This document shows positions 11,019-20,788 of a stretch of DNA of 64,000 bases, one piece after another (the first letter of the stretch is position 1; every line of letters starts with the position of its first letter). The stretch is from Liquidambar formosana (lineage: Eukaryota; Streptophyta; Magnoliopsida; Saxifragales; Altingiaceae): the NCBI GenBank assembly GCA_039720395.1, contig CM077827.1, forward strand, positions 14,733,615-14,797,614, written 5' to 3'. The notes beneath the pieces are model-generated. The model did not search any database. It was given only the letters and a program-made list of their open reading frames with translations, and had not been told where the DNA came from. The position numbers were made by a program, and so were the translations under genes.

Positions 11019-12501
11019 TGTTGTCCCAAGTGAATAACCCTAGAGGGGGGGTGAATAGGGTTATAGGCCAAAAAAAAAAAATTATAGCAAACTAAACTCA
11101 GATTATTATAAGCAAGATTAAATGTAAGACAATGCAATAATAAAGAGATTAAGGGAAAGAGAATGCAAACGATATAACGAGGTTCGGCCTCCCGCCTACA
11201 TCCTCGCCTCAAGAGCGCGCTTGAGGATTCACCAATCCACTAACACTCTCCTTCAAGGTAGAGCAGCAAACCTTTACAACACCAAGTGTTCTTCACCAAC
11301 ACTTGTTCAAGACACACTCTTCAAGTGCTTACAAATGGGGTTTCTCTCAACCCTTGAATACAAGAAGATTTGAGTATGTTTTTGTGCTCAAGAAATTCTC
11401 TCAAAAGAGTGGATACACAGAAATTAAAAGCTCACTCAACTATTGATTGTATCTCAATAAATGCTCACAAGTGAAATTAGGGCTTGTAAATGAATGATCT
11501 TGTTTGAAGCTCAATGAATGCCCATAAATGAGTTTAACTCATGTATATATAGCCCAAGGGGTCCAAATGACCGTTCTGTAGCAATAAATGCCCGGAAAGA
11601 TGGTTTGGTGGGCATTTAATGCTCAAAAGACCGTTTGAAAAACTAGCCGTTATTGGTCAGTCTCGAGGAATTCAGACGTCTGAAATTGGTTTAAGATGTC
11701 TGATTCTGTTTAAGACGTCTTAATCAGGCCTCTTAAAAAACCAGAGGACTGATTTCTATGGAGGTTTTTCAAGGTCATTGTTCACGAGGATTCAGATGTC
11801 TTAAACATTTTTCAGACATCTTAAACTTCTTTAAGACGTCTTATTCTCACGTCTTAATAAACCAGAGATGATGTAAATTGAGGTCTTTTCATTTAAGACG
11901 TCTTAAACCATTTTCAGACGTCTTAAAGTCCATTTTCAGACGTCTGATATAGACGTCTTAAAAAATCAGAGAGGATGTATTTTATGACTTCAAACCTCAG
12001 ACGTCTTAAGCCAATTTCAGACGTCTTAAACTTGATTCAGACGTCTTAAACAAAATTTCAGACGTCTTAATCAGTTTTCAGACGTCTTAAATATATTTAA
12101 GACATCTTAAAGCTCTTTATCAGAAAATTGATATAAAGAGATTAAGACCTGATTTTTTAAGGGGTTATTCCAACGAGTCAAGAGACTCTAATCATGATCA
12201 AATAGGTTCTTTTTAGTTATTACCAAGTTAATGCGTGAACCTAAAGCACTTTAATCATAAATGAACATTTCTTGGGATCAATCTTACATTGAATCCTATT
12301 TGTCTATACTTGATCTTCATTTGGCTTTGACATGGATTCTTTTTGGTGTTCATTCTTGCGTTATGCCTTTGATTGACTCATTTGATTTGCTGTGCTAGAT
12401 TTTACCTGTCTTAAGCTTAATTTTAAAACCATTAGTACTTAAGACCTTCTTATGCATTGTTATCATCAAAATCAATGGTTTTGAAACCATTTGTGCCAAC
12501 A
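11019..12501 (-). repeat. 3' LTR of SIRE-type Copia
   Basis: 1483 bp with TG...CA ends, highly similar to 19319-20783. It carries 12 exact GACGTC cores plus decayed variants (GATGTC, GACATC) between 11671 and 12110, and a TATA box on the minus strand near 11543-11552. It has one palindrome unit of about 20 bp, around 12071-12090, that the other LTR lacks. Confidence 0.95.
11671..12110. promoter_or_regulatory. Palindrome array in U3 of 3' LTR
   Basis: Repeated copies of the dyads TTTCAGACGTCTGAAA and TTTAAGACGTCTTAAA and half-mixed forms, spaced 15-40 bp. GACGTC contains the ACGT core bound by plant bZIP factors, but the extended 16-bp dyad looks element-specific. It lies upstream of the LTR TATA box on the minus strand. 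A regulatory role is inferred from position and density. Confidence 0.7.
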
Positions 12502-12515
12502 ATCTCCCCCTTTTT
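12502..12515 (-). other. Polypurine tract of SIRE-type Copia
   Basis: On the minus strand this reads an AAAAGGGGGAGAT purine run that abuts the 3' LTR. This is the expected plus-strand primer for reverse transcription. Confidence 0.92.
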
Positions 12516-12612
12516 GATGATGACAATCCATAGATGTCTTTGGGAGGAAATAAATCAACTAAATATAGCATACACAGCATAATGCTCCCCCTATCGATGT
12601 GCATAAGATAAG

Positions 12613-13010
12613 ATTGTTCATATAGCTTCATATACATGAAATTTCAATATGAAATAAACCAACAAATAAACCAACAGGCTAAAATTTCATACTATAAATC
12701 AAAGATGTGTACAATTTTTAAAGTTCTCATAACTAAATAACTTAAACACTTTGTTCATAAAATAAAAACACCATAAATCCTTAACCCCAAAACATACATA
12801 GTAGCCCAAACATTGTTCATATAGCTTCATATACATGAAATTTCAATATGAAATAAACCAACAAATAAACCAACAGGCTAAAATTTCATACTATAAATCA
12901 AAGATGTGTACAATTTTTAAAGTTCTCATAACTAAATAACTTAAACACTTTGTTCATAAAATAAAAACACCATAAATCCTTAACCCCAAAACATACATAG
13001 CAGCCCAAAC
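12613..13010. repeat. 199-bp tandem duplication
   Basis: 12613-12811 and 12812-13010 are almost identical, with a T/C change near the end. The pair lies between the stop of the third ORF and the PPT. Near-identity indicates recent origin. Confidence 0.95.
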
Positions 13011-13040
13011 TTCTCCCCCTTTGTCAACATCAAAAAGGCT

Positions 13041-14519
13041 TCAAGGTGCAGGTGGTGGAGGTGGCAAACGATCCTTGATGTTCTTAACGTCGACAGCCAG
13101 CTCATTGATACAATCGTGCATGCCTTCCATCTTCTTGTGCACATATTTCTTTAAGCTTTTCATCTGGCGGGAAAGGGACAGAAAGAGATCTTTTACCGAG
13201 GTACCAGAAGAAGAGGAGGGAGCATGGGACGGAGAATGTGTAGGAGAAGGAGAGGAATGGAGAGAGGTAGAAGAGGGGGACTCGTCCTCACCAGTGGGTT
13301 GAAAACTAAGGGGGTCAAGGTCATCAAGAGAGGGGTCTGTGGATGGTGGAGGAACAGAAGAGGAGGAAGGACGGGTAGAAGAGGAAGGAGCAGCACCAGG
13401 GATTTTGGGAATCCATATATCATCCTTTAAAACATAGCCCATTAGTCCCAACATGTATGTCCCTATTTCATCCTTATGAGATGGAGTTTTAGTGATAATT
13501 CCATAGTTCATGGGAACTTGAAAATGATGAAACACAGCGGTGAGAGCAACACCATAGGGGAGTAAGCTTTTGGCGTGTTTATGGGCAGCAAGCATGTGAT
13601 AAATCATTAGGTGTCCTATGTCGACATGAGTGCCGGTAAGGATACACCATAGGAGACACACGTCGGTATAGGAGACGTGGTCGTGACTACCACTACGAGG
13701 CAATATAGAATTTGAAATAACTTTATGAATTAAGTTGCACTCGAGGGTGAGTTTTGAAATGGGGATCTTGGCATCAGAAGTGATAGAATTATCACCACTA
13801 ATCATTTGAAGGGCTTGTATTTTATCAAAATTTGCAACTCTAGGCCACTGATTCTTGTCTTGAAAAGCAACCCCACCCAAGGGAATTTTGAAAATTGTGT
13901 TGAGGGTAGAGGCATCCAAAGAAATTTGAGTGCCATAGAGGAAGGAAGTGCCCGTGCCCAACTTTTTCATTTCAAAATTTGCATAAAAAAGTTGAACGTA
14001 ATTGGAGTATTCAGGAAGAGAAAGAGAAACAAAATCGAACAATCCGATGGCTTGAAAGAGATGGACGATATGGGGAAAATATTTGGAAAGGAAATCAGGC
14101 TTGATTACCTTGGGATAGATGATCTTTCTGTCCATGAACTTCTGGAGATACAAAGTGCGCGCCGCATCGGAACGATAGAGGTCGGCATCTATGATTTGCC
14201 GTGGATGCTGAGGCAGTGGAGGCGTGGGATGCTCAGGCTCGTCGGGTTCGTTGCCGGAGTCGTAGTCCAGGTGACCAGGAGGAGCACGAACTGGTGGTGG
14301 TGGAGGCGGAGCAGTGCTAGAACCTCCTTTCTTTGAGGCGCCGCGAGAAGAACGAAGACCCTTTCCTTTCTGGGTACCGGATGCGGAATGCTTTTTGCGA
14401 GAGGAGGCTGTGTCGGTGGTGGTGGACGGTGGCGGCACCGGCAGTGGTGGAGGGATGGGATCCCCTTCACGATCGTGCTTGGTGCCGGCGGTGGAGGTGG
14501 TCTTCTTCAAGTTAACCAT
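13041..14519 (-). CDS. Third sense ORF of SIRE-type element, unknown function
   Basis: 492-aa uninterrupted frame in the same sense as gag-pol. Residues 1-110 are basic and Pro/Ser-rich with poly-Pro runs. Residues ~110-380 form a globular region (from the DADLYRSDAARTLYLQKFMDRKI stretch on). Residues ~380-450 are a Ser/Pro/Thr linker. The last ~45 form a likely amphipathic coiled coil (SLSRQMKSLKKYVHKKMEGM) before a Pro tail. The central part resembles the 'putative plant transposon protein' domain found in retroelement ORFs of many plants. I see no signal peptide or transmembrane segment, so 'envelope-like' is not supported here. ATG at 14519 is preceded by a GA-rich leader. A TATA-like box and palindrome array lie 205-450 bp upstream. 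Confidence 0.85.
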   Translation of the reverse strand: MVNLKKTTSTAGTKHDREGDPIPPPLPVPPPSTTTDTASSRKKHSASGTQKGKGLRSSRGASKKGGSSTAPPPPPPVRAPPGHLDYDSGNEPDEPEHPTPPLPQHPRQIIDADLYRSDAARTLYLQKFMDRKIIYPKVIKPDFLSKYFPHIVHLFQAIGLFDFVSLSLPEYSNYVQLFYANFEMKKLGTGTSFLYGTQISLDASTLNTIFKIPLGGVAFQDKNQWPRVANFDKIQALQMISGDNSITSDAKIPISKLTLECNLIHKVISNSILPRSGSHDHVSYTDVCLLWCILTGTHVDIGHLMIYHMLAAHKHAKSLLPYGVALTAVFHHFQVPMNYGIITKTPSHKDEIGTYMLGLMGYVLKDDIWIPKIPGAAPSSSTRPSSSSVPPPSTDPSLDDLDPLSFQPTGEDESPSSTSLHSSPSPTHSPSHAPSSSSGTSVKDLFLSLSRQMKSLKKYVHKKMEGMHDCINELAVDVKNIKDRLPPPPPAP

Positions 14520-14723
14520 GATGGAGGGTTTGCGGTTGAGGAAGGAGAGAGAGAAAGAGAGATAGTGAGGGTGTGAGAGAAGAGACAGGCGTGAGGGTTT
14601 TTGTAGAGAAATGGTGAAACGGAAGGGAGGTGATTGTTGGTGATGGAGGTGACTGTTAGGGAAAGAGGAAGAGGAAGAGCCCGCGAAAAGAAACGACTTT
14701 TGAAAAACTAGGGCTTGGAACGG

Positions 14724-14731
14724 CTCTTATA
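14724..14731 (-). promoter_or_regulatory. Internal TATA-like box before third ORF
   Basis: TATAAGAG on the minus strand, about 205 nt upstream of the third ORF ATG and 10 nt downstream of the internal palindrome array. Placement mirrors the LTR order of array then TATA box, suggesting a second promoter. This is an inference. Confidence 0.45.
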
Positions 14732-14740
14732 CAGGAACAA

Positions 14741-14968
14741 TTTCAGACGTCTGAAATTGTTTTAGACGTCTGAAATCTACGGGATTAAAGATCTAGCCCG
14801 ATGATTTCAGACGTGACAACCTGTTTCAGACGTCTGAAACAGGCGTCTGAAAAATCCAGAGAGCCATAAATTAGATCAAAAGCTGTCACAATTTTAAGAC
14901 GTCTGAAACAATTTTAAGACGTCTTAAAAATATTTAAGACGTCTGAAATAAAAATAAGACGTCTTAAA
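14741..14968. promoter_or_regulatory. Internal GACGTC palindrome array
   Basis: Seven GACGTC cores plus near copies within 228 bp, including perfect 16-bp dyads TTTCAGACGTCTGAAA (14741-14756) and TTTTAAGACGTCTTAAAA. The array fills the gap between the pol stop (15005) and the putative third-ORF promoter. It is the same motif family as in both LTRs. Confidence 0.75.
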
Positions 14969-15004
14969 CATCTTGAAACGAAATTTTTGAAAAATTTTTA
15001 AATA

Positions 15005-17172
15005 TCAACACACATCATCACTCAAGTACATACCCAATTCACGTTTTATGAAATTAAACCTATCTTCTTGAAGAGGTTTTGTGAAGATATCCGCTAGTTG
15101 GTGCTCCGTACCAACAAACTCAATCTCAACATCTCCTCTTTGAACATGATCTCTTATAAAATGATGTCTAATTTCAATGTGTTTGGTGCGTGAATGCTGT
15201 ATGGGGTTCTTAGTTAGATTGATTGCACTTGTATTATCACATTTTATGGGAATATGATCATAATGAAGTCCAAAGTTCTCAAGTTGTTGTTTCATGTACA
15301 ACACTTGTGCACAACAACTTTCGGCCGCCAAATACTCGGCCATGGCTGTAGAAAGAGCAACCGAAGTTTGTTTCTTGCTAAACCAAGAAACTAGGGAGTG
15401 TCCAAGAAAGTGGCACGTCCCACTTGTGCTTTTGCGACCATCTTTGCATCCGGCAAAGTCCGCATCGGAGTAACTAAGCATATCAAATGATGTGAATTTA
15501 GGATACCATATGCCAAGATTGATAGTGCCACTAAGATATTTAAATATGCGTTTAACGGCAAGCATGTGAGATTCTTTAGGACATGATTGATATCTAGCAC
15601 ATAAACATACACTATACATAATATCCAGTCTACTAGCGGTGAGATAAAGTAAACTATCAATCATACCTCGGTATTTCTTTTGATCCACACATTTACCTTT
15701 CTCATCCTTCTCAAGTTTGATGGAGGTACTCATTGGAGTGGCGAAATTCCTTCCATCTTCCAATCCATATTTCTTGATTAAGTCTTTGACATATTTGGAT
15801 TGATTTAAGAAGGTTCCTTCATTTGTTTGCTTGATTTGTAATCCGAGGAAGAAATTGAGTTCGTCCATCATGCTCATTTCAAATTCTTCTTGCATGACTT
15901 TAGCAAAATCTTCACACAAACTCTCATTAGTAGAACCAAAGATAATATCATCAACATATATTTGAATAATAAGCATGTCCTTATCAATGGTTTTAATAAA
16001 AAGTGTGGTGTCAAGTTTTCCTCGTTTAAAACCATTTTTGATTAGAAAACCACTAAGTCTTTCATACCAAGCTCTAGGAGCTTGTTTCAAACCATATAAA
16101 GCTTTTGATAATTTGAATACGTGGTTTGGAAATTCATGACTTTCAAAACCGGGAGGTTGTTCAACATAAACTTCCTCTTCAATAAAACCATTTAGAAAAG
16201 CACTCTTGACATCCATTTGAAATAATTTGAAATCTTTATGGCATGCAAATGCAAGTAACATCCTAATGGCTTCAAGTCTAGCAACCGGTGCATATGTCTC
16301 ATCATAATCAATGCCTTCTTGTTGATTGAAACCTTGGGCAACTAGTCGTGCCTTGTTTCTTACAATGGTACCCGATTCATCTTTCTTGTTTCTATATACC
16401 CACTTGGTGCCTATTACACCATGGTCATAAGGTCTGGGAACCAAGGTCCAAACCTTGTTCCTCTCAAATTGGTTAAGTTCCTCTTGCATAGCTAGTATCC
16501 AAGATTCATCACTTTCGGCCTCATTTATATTCTTAGGTTCAATTTGAGATAAAAATGCAAGATGATTACATATATTTCTCATGGAAGAACGAGTTCTTAC
16601 CCCACGTGAGGGTTCACCTAGGATTTGATCCTTAGGATGATTCCTCACAAACTTCCAAGTCTTGGTGACATCCGGATGAAGTGGAGTGTCTTCAATTTCT
16701 ATTTCTTCTTCTGATTTCTTGATTTCTATGATTTCATCTTCTTTCTTTTCTTTGTCTTTGTCTTGTGAATCTTGCTTGTCATTTAGATTCAAGTTCTCAA
16801 CTTGTTCTTGCAAGCTTGTACCTATATCATCATCATCATCCACATTTCTCTTGGGAGCAAGAGGGTTAGTTTCATCAAATACAACATGCATTGATTCTTG
16901 AACGGTTAAAGTTCTCTTGTTAAACACCCTATATGCTTTGCTCTTCATAGAGTAACCAAGAAACACACCTTCATCGGATTTAGAGTCAAATTTGGAAAGT
17001 TTATCTCTATCATTTAATATAAAGCATTTACAACCAAAAACTTTAAAGTAGCCTATGTTAGGCTTCTTATCATTCCATAATTCATAAGGAGTTTTACCAA
17101 GTTTAGATCTTAATAGCACTCGATTCATAACATAGCATGCGGTGTTAACGGCTTCGGCCCAAAAGTATTGAG
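15005..17172 (-). CDS. Copia pol C-terminal part: integrase end, RT, RNase H
   Basis: Continues pol after the frameshift near 17165-17172. The open frame extends upstream to 17464, but that part is out of frame and non-homologous. It begins with the integrase segment QYFWAEAVNTACYVMNR, followed by the GKTPYELW region and an acidic linker. RT contains FQMDVKSAFLNG, GLKQAPRAWY and YVDDIIFG. RNase H contains SDADFAGCKDGRKSTSG and the C-terminal TKHIEIRHHFIRD. RT catalytic residues are intact. The stop lies 37 nt from the palindrome array. Functional apart from the upstream frameshift. Confidence 0.92.
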
Positions 17173-19262
17173 TGTTCATTAAGCATGGTTCTAGACATTT
17201 CTTCAAGAGTTCTATTCTTTCTTTCAACCACACCATTTTGTTGAGGAGTTCTAGGAGCGGAGAAATTGTGATCAAATCCATTTTCATCACAATATTGTTC
17301 AATATCCTTATTGACAAATTCACTCCCCCTATCACTCCTAACATGTGTAATGGTATAGCCTTTCTCATTTTGGACTCTTCTACAATATGCAATAAATGTA
17401 GCATGAGTCTCATCTTTATGTGCAAGGAAGAACATCCACGTATATCTAGAGTAGTCATCAACAATTACAAATGCATAATGCTTCCCTCCAAGACTTGCAA
17501 TAGCAATAGGTCCAAATAAGTCCATATGAATAAGTTGCAAAGGTCTAGTAGTAGAAATATGAGATTTTGTTTTGAAAGAAGACTTGGTTTGTTTTCCAAA
17601 TTGGCATGCACTACAAACTCCATCTTTTGAAAACTTTGCTTTTGGTAAACCTCTTACAAGTTCATGCCTAGAAAGTTTTGAAATCAAATCCATACTAGCA
17701 TGTCTGAGTCTTCTATGCCATAACCAATGATTTTCATTTAAAGCGGAGAAGCAATGTACATTTTGTAATGCGATTTCTTCAAACTCTATAGCATAGATGT
17801 TACCAATCCTATATGCAATGAATAAGGTCTTATCATCATCCTCAATTATGCATTTATTGGATTTAAAAGTAACTCTATAGCCTTTATCACATAATTGACT
17901 AATGCTAAGGAGATTATGCTTTAAACCATCAACTAATAAAACATTTTCAATGCAAAGTGAGGAATTCTTACCAACCTTTCCAATGCCAATTATCTTACCC
18001 TTGGCATTGTCTCCAAATGTCACGAAGCCGCCGTCCTTGGGCTTCAAAGAGACGAATTTTGATCTATCACCCGTCATATGCCTTGAGCAACCACTATCAA
18101 GAAACCATTTCTCATTGCTTGATGACTTCAAGCATACCTCATCTTCTTTTGCCATGAGACAAAAGTTTGCAACCTCTTGATCACAAGAAGCCTCCTCATC
18201 TTCTTCATCACTATTTGCTTCATCATCCCACGTGACGGTAAAAGCCTTCTTTTTGAATTTTCTATTATCCTTGAAGTTGTTGTTGTTGTGGCTTGTCCTG
18301 TTGTAGTTGTTGTTGAGTTGGGGGCAATTTATCTTGATATGCCCGGGCTTCTTGCATTCAAAACACACTTGAGGTTCTCTATTTGAAGTCTCTCCTCTAT
18401 TTGGAATCCTTTTGGAGGAGTCTCCCTTGTTGAATCTCCTTCCTTGATTTCTTCTAGAAAAGAACCTTTTGAGTTTGTGAGATATGAAGGCAATGTCTTC
18501 ATCTTCTTCATTTTCACATTCTTCACTTGGTGTTTCTTCTTCATCTTGTGAGGCTTTGAGAGCCATGCTCTTGGAAGTCTTTCCTTCATCAATTTCACGA
18601 GCTTTGAATGCGAGTTCTTGTGTGACTAAGTTGCCGTCAAGATCACTCAAGGTCATTGATGATAGCTCCTTTGATTGAAGTAGAGTTGTGGTGAGGACAT
18701 CCCATTGCTTAGGCAAGCTCCTAAGAATTTTTCTCACTAATTCGGAGTTAGTGTAAGTTTTTCCAAGAGAACTCAAGGGATTAATAATAGCATTAAATCT
18801 AGCAAACATATCTCTAATAGATTCATCCTTTTTCATTTTGAACATTTCATATTCACACACAAGCATGTTAATTTTTGCTTCTTTTACTTGAGATGTTCCT
18901 TCATAGGTTACCTCTAATGTGTCCCATATCTCTTTGGCACTAGTGCACCTAGAGATTTTGCTGAACTCATCATTAGTTAGAGCACAATATAACAGCCCAA
19001 TGGCTTTAAAATTAAGTTCAAGGGATTTGTGATTAGCTGTGGTGTATTCTTGTGGTACTTTAGGGAGTGTAACTCTATCTACCACTTTAGTAGGGATCAA
19101 AGGACCCTTAGAAGTGATATTCCACAACTCATAGCTAGTGGATTGAATGAAGATTTGCATTCTAATCTTCCAGAAATTGTATAGAGATGCATCTCCATTG
19201 AAAAGTGGTGGTCTATTTGACGATTGTCCTTCGGTGAATCCGTTACCACTATAGTTGGCCAT
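17145..19262 (-). CDS. Copia gag-protease-integrase polyprotein, frameshifted at end
   Basis: 705 aa from ATG at 19262, 42 nt after the PBS. Gag (residues ~1-270) is UBN2-like. The CCHC knuckle CFECKKPGHIKINC is near residue 300. Protease active site is FLDSGCSRHMTG near 392. The GAG-pre-integrase HHCC region follows, then the integrase core with HMDLFGP, VDDYSRYTWMFF, SDRGSEF and QQNGVVERKNRTLEE, so all DDE residues are visible. The last residues after MLNEHS are out of frame. A deletion of about 5 nt relative to related elements shifts the frame, and Pol resumes in the frame ending at 15005. Confidence 0.93.
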   Translation of the reverse strand: MANYSGNGFTEGQSSNRPPLFNGDASLYNFWKIRMQIFIQSTSYELWNITSKGPLIPTKVVDRVTLPKVPQEYTTANHKSLELNFKAIGLLYCALTNDEFSKISRCTSAKEIWDTLEVTYEGTSQVKEAKINMLVCEYEMFKMKKDESIRDMFARFNAIINPLSSLGKTYTNSELVRKILRSLPKQWDVLTTTLLQSKELSSMTLSDLDGNLVTQELAFKAREIDEGKTSKSMALKASQDEEETPSEECENEEDEDIAFISHKLKRFFSRRNQGRRFNKGDSSKRIPNRGETSNREPQVCFECKKPGHIKINCPQLNNNYNRTSHNNNNFKDNRKFKKKAFTVTWDDEANSDEEDEEASCDQEVANFCLMAKEDEVCLKSSSNEKWFLDSGCSRHMTGDRSKFVSLKPKDGGFVTFGDNAKGKIIGIGKVGKNSSLCIENVLLVDGLKHNLLSISQLCDKGYRVTFKSNKCIIEDDDKTLFIAYRIGNIYAIEFEEIALQNVHCFSALNENHWLWHRRLRHASMDLISKLSRHELVRGLPKAKFSKDGVCSACQFGKQTKSSFKTKSHISTTRPLQLIHMDLFGPIAIASLGGKHYAFVIVDDYSRYTWMFFLAHKDETHATFIAYCRRVQNEKGYTITHVRSDRGSEFVNKDIEQYCDENGFDHNFSAPRTPQQNGVVERKNRTLEEMSRTMLNEHSILLGRSR

Positions 19263-19303
19263 ATCGTTCCTCGCAAGACAAATATGTCAAATACTAGAGG
19301 TTG

Positions 19304-19316
19304 GGCTCTGATACCA
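19304..19316 (-). other. PBS of SIRE-type Copia (initiator tRNA-Met)
   Basis: Minus strand TGGTATCAGAGCC, two bases after the CA end of the 5' LTR. Exact complement to the plant initiator tRNA-Met 3' end. Confidence 0.93.
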
Positions 19317-19845
19317 ATTGTTGTCCCAAGTGAATAACCCTAGAGGGGGGGTGAATAGGGTTATAGGCCAAAAAAAAAAAAAATTATAGCAAACTAAACT
19401 CAGATTATTACAAGCAAGATTAAATGTAAGACAATGCAATAATAAAGAGATTAAGGGAAAAAGAATGCAAACGATATAACGAGGTTCGGCCTCCCGCCTA
19501 CGTCCTCGCCTCAAGAGCGCGCTTGAGGATTCACCAATCCACTAACACTCTCCTTCAAGGTGGAGTAGCAAACCTTTACAACACCAAGTGTTCTTCACCA
19601 ACACTTGTTCAAGACACACTCTTCAAGTGCTTACAAATGGGGTTTCTCTCAACCCTTGAATACAAGAAGATTTGAGTATGTTTTTGTGCTCAAGAAATTC
19701 TCTCAAAAGAGTGGATACACAGAAATTAAAAGCTCACTCAACTATTGATTGTATCTCAATAAATGCTCACAAGTGAAATTAGGGCTTGTAAATGAATGAT
19801 CTTGTTTGAAGCTCAATGAATGCCCATAAATGAGTTTAACTCATG

Positions 19846-19855
19846 TATATATAGC
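19846..19855 (-). promoter_or_regulatory. TATA box of 5' LTR
   Basis: CTATATATAC on the minus strand, about 120 nt downstream of the palindrome array. This is the expected core promoter for the genomic transcript of the element. Confidence 0.7.
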
Positions 19856-19972
19856 CCAAGGGGTCCAAATGACCGTTCTGTAGCAATAAATGCCGGGAAA
19901 GATGGTTTGGTGGGCATTTAATGCTCAAAAGACCGTTTGAAAAACTAGCCGTTATTGGTCAGTCTCGAGGAA

Positions 19973-20392
19973 TTCAGACGTCTGAAATTGGTTTAAGACG
20001 TCTGATTCTGTTTAAGACGTCTTAATCAGGCGTCTTAAAAAACCAGAGGACTGATTTCTATGGAGGTTTTTCAAGGTCACTGTTCACGAGGATTCAGACG
20101 TCTTAAACATTTTTCAAACGTCTTAAACCTCTTTAAGACGTCTTATTCTCATGTCTTAATAAACCAGAGATGATGTAAATTGAGGTCTTTTCATTTAAGA
20201 CGTCTTAAACCATTTTCAGACGTCTTAAAGTCCATTTTCAGACGTCTGATATAGACGTCTTAAAAAATCAGAGAGGATGTATTTTATGACTTCAAACCTC
20301 AGACGTCTTAAGCCAATTTCAGACGTCTTAAACTTGATTCAGACGTCTTAAACAAAATTTCAGACGTCTTAAATATATTTAAGACATCTTAA
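19973..20392. promoter_or_regulatory. Palindrome array in U3 of 5' LTR
   Basis: Thirteen GACGTC cores embedded in 16-bp dyads, upstream of the LTR TATA box. Positions that read GATGTC or GACATC in the 3' LTR mostly read GACGTC or AACGTC here, consistent with CpG decay of individual sites after insertion. Confidence 0.7.
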
Positions 20393-20788
20393 AGCTCTTC
20401 ATCAGAAAATTGATATAAAGAGATTGAGACCTGATTTTTTAAGGGGTCATTCCAACGAGTCAAGAGACTCTAATCATGATCAAATAGGTTCTTTTTAGTT
20501 ATTACCAAGTTAATGCGTGAACGTAAAGCCCTTTAATCATAAATGAACATTTCTTGGGATCAATCTTACATTGAATCCTATTTGTCTATACTTGATCTTC
20601 ATTTGGCTTTGACATGGATTCTTTTTGGTGTTCATTCTTGCGTTATGCCTTTGATTGACTCATTTGATTTGCTGTGCTAGATTTTACCTGTCTTAAGCTT
20701 AATTTTAAAACCATTAGTACTTAAGACCTTCTTATGCATTGTTATCATCAAAATCAATGGTTTTGAAACCATTTGGGCCAACATAAAG

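Larger units (their letters stand above)
11019..20783 (-). mobile_element. Nearly complete SIRE-type Copia retrotransposon
   Basis: A 9765-bp element on the minus strand. Order is 5' LTR (19319-20783), PBS, gag-protease-integrase, RT-RNase H, spacer with palindrome array, third ORF, 199-bp tandem repeat, PPT and 3' LTR (11019-12501), bounded by perfect TAAAG duplications. Long LTRs, an extra sense ORF after pol and the AAAAGGGGGAGA-type PPT point to the SIRE/Maximus lineage. The LTRs differ only by scattered substitutions and a ~20-bp indel, so insertion was recent. A frameshift in integrase means this copy cannot make full Pol alone. Confidence 0.95.
19319..20783 (-). repeat. 5' LTR of SIRE-type Copia
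   Basis: 1465 bp with TG...CA ends, followed by TAAAG at 20784-20788. Contains 13 exact GACGTC cores between 19973 and 20392, a TATA box, and the PBS immediately downstream on the minus strand. Confidence 0.95.

Noticed and set aside
11671..12110. CRISPR-like regular repeats
   Set aside because: Units are short palindromes with irregular spacing inside a plant LTR; no cas genes and a eukaryotic context.
13806..14336. 176-aa plus-strand ORF and other plus-strand ORFs over 13021-14576
   Set aside because: They are antisense shadows of the third ORF of the SIRE-type element; low-complexity Gly/Arg/Glu runs mirror its poly-Pro and Ser codons.
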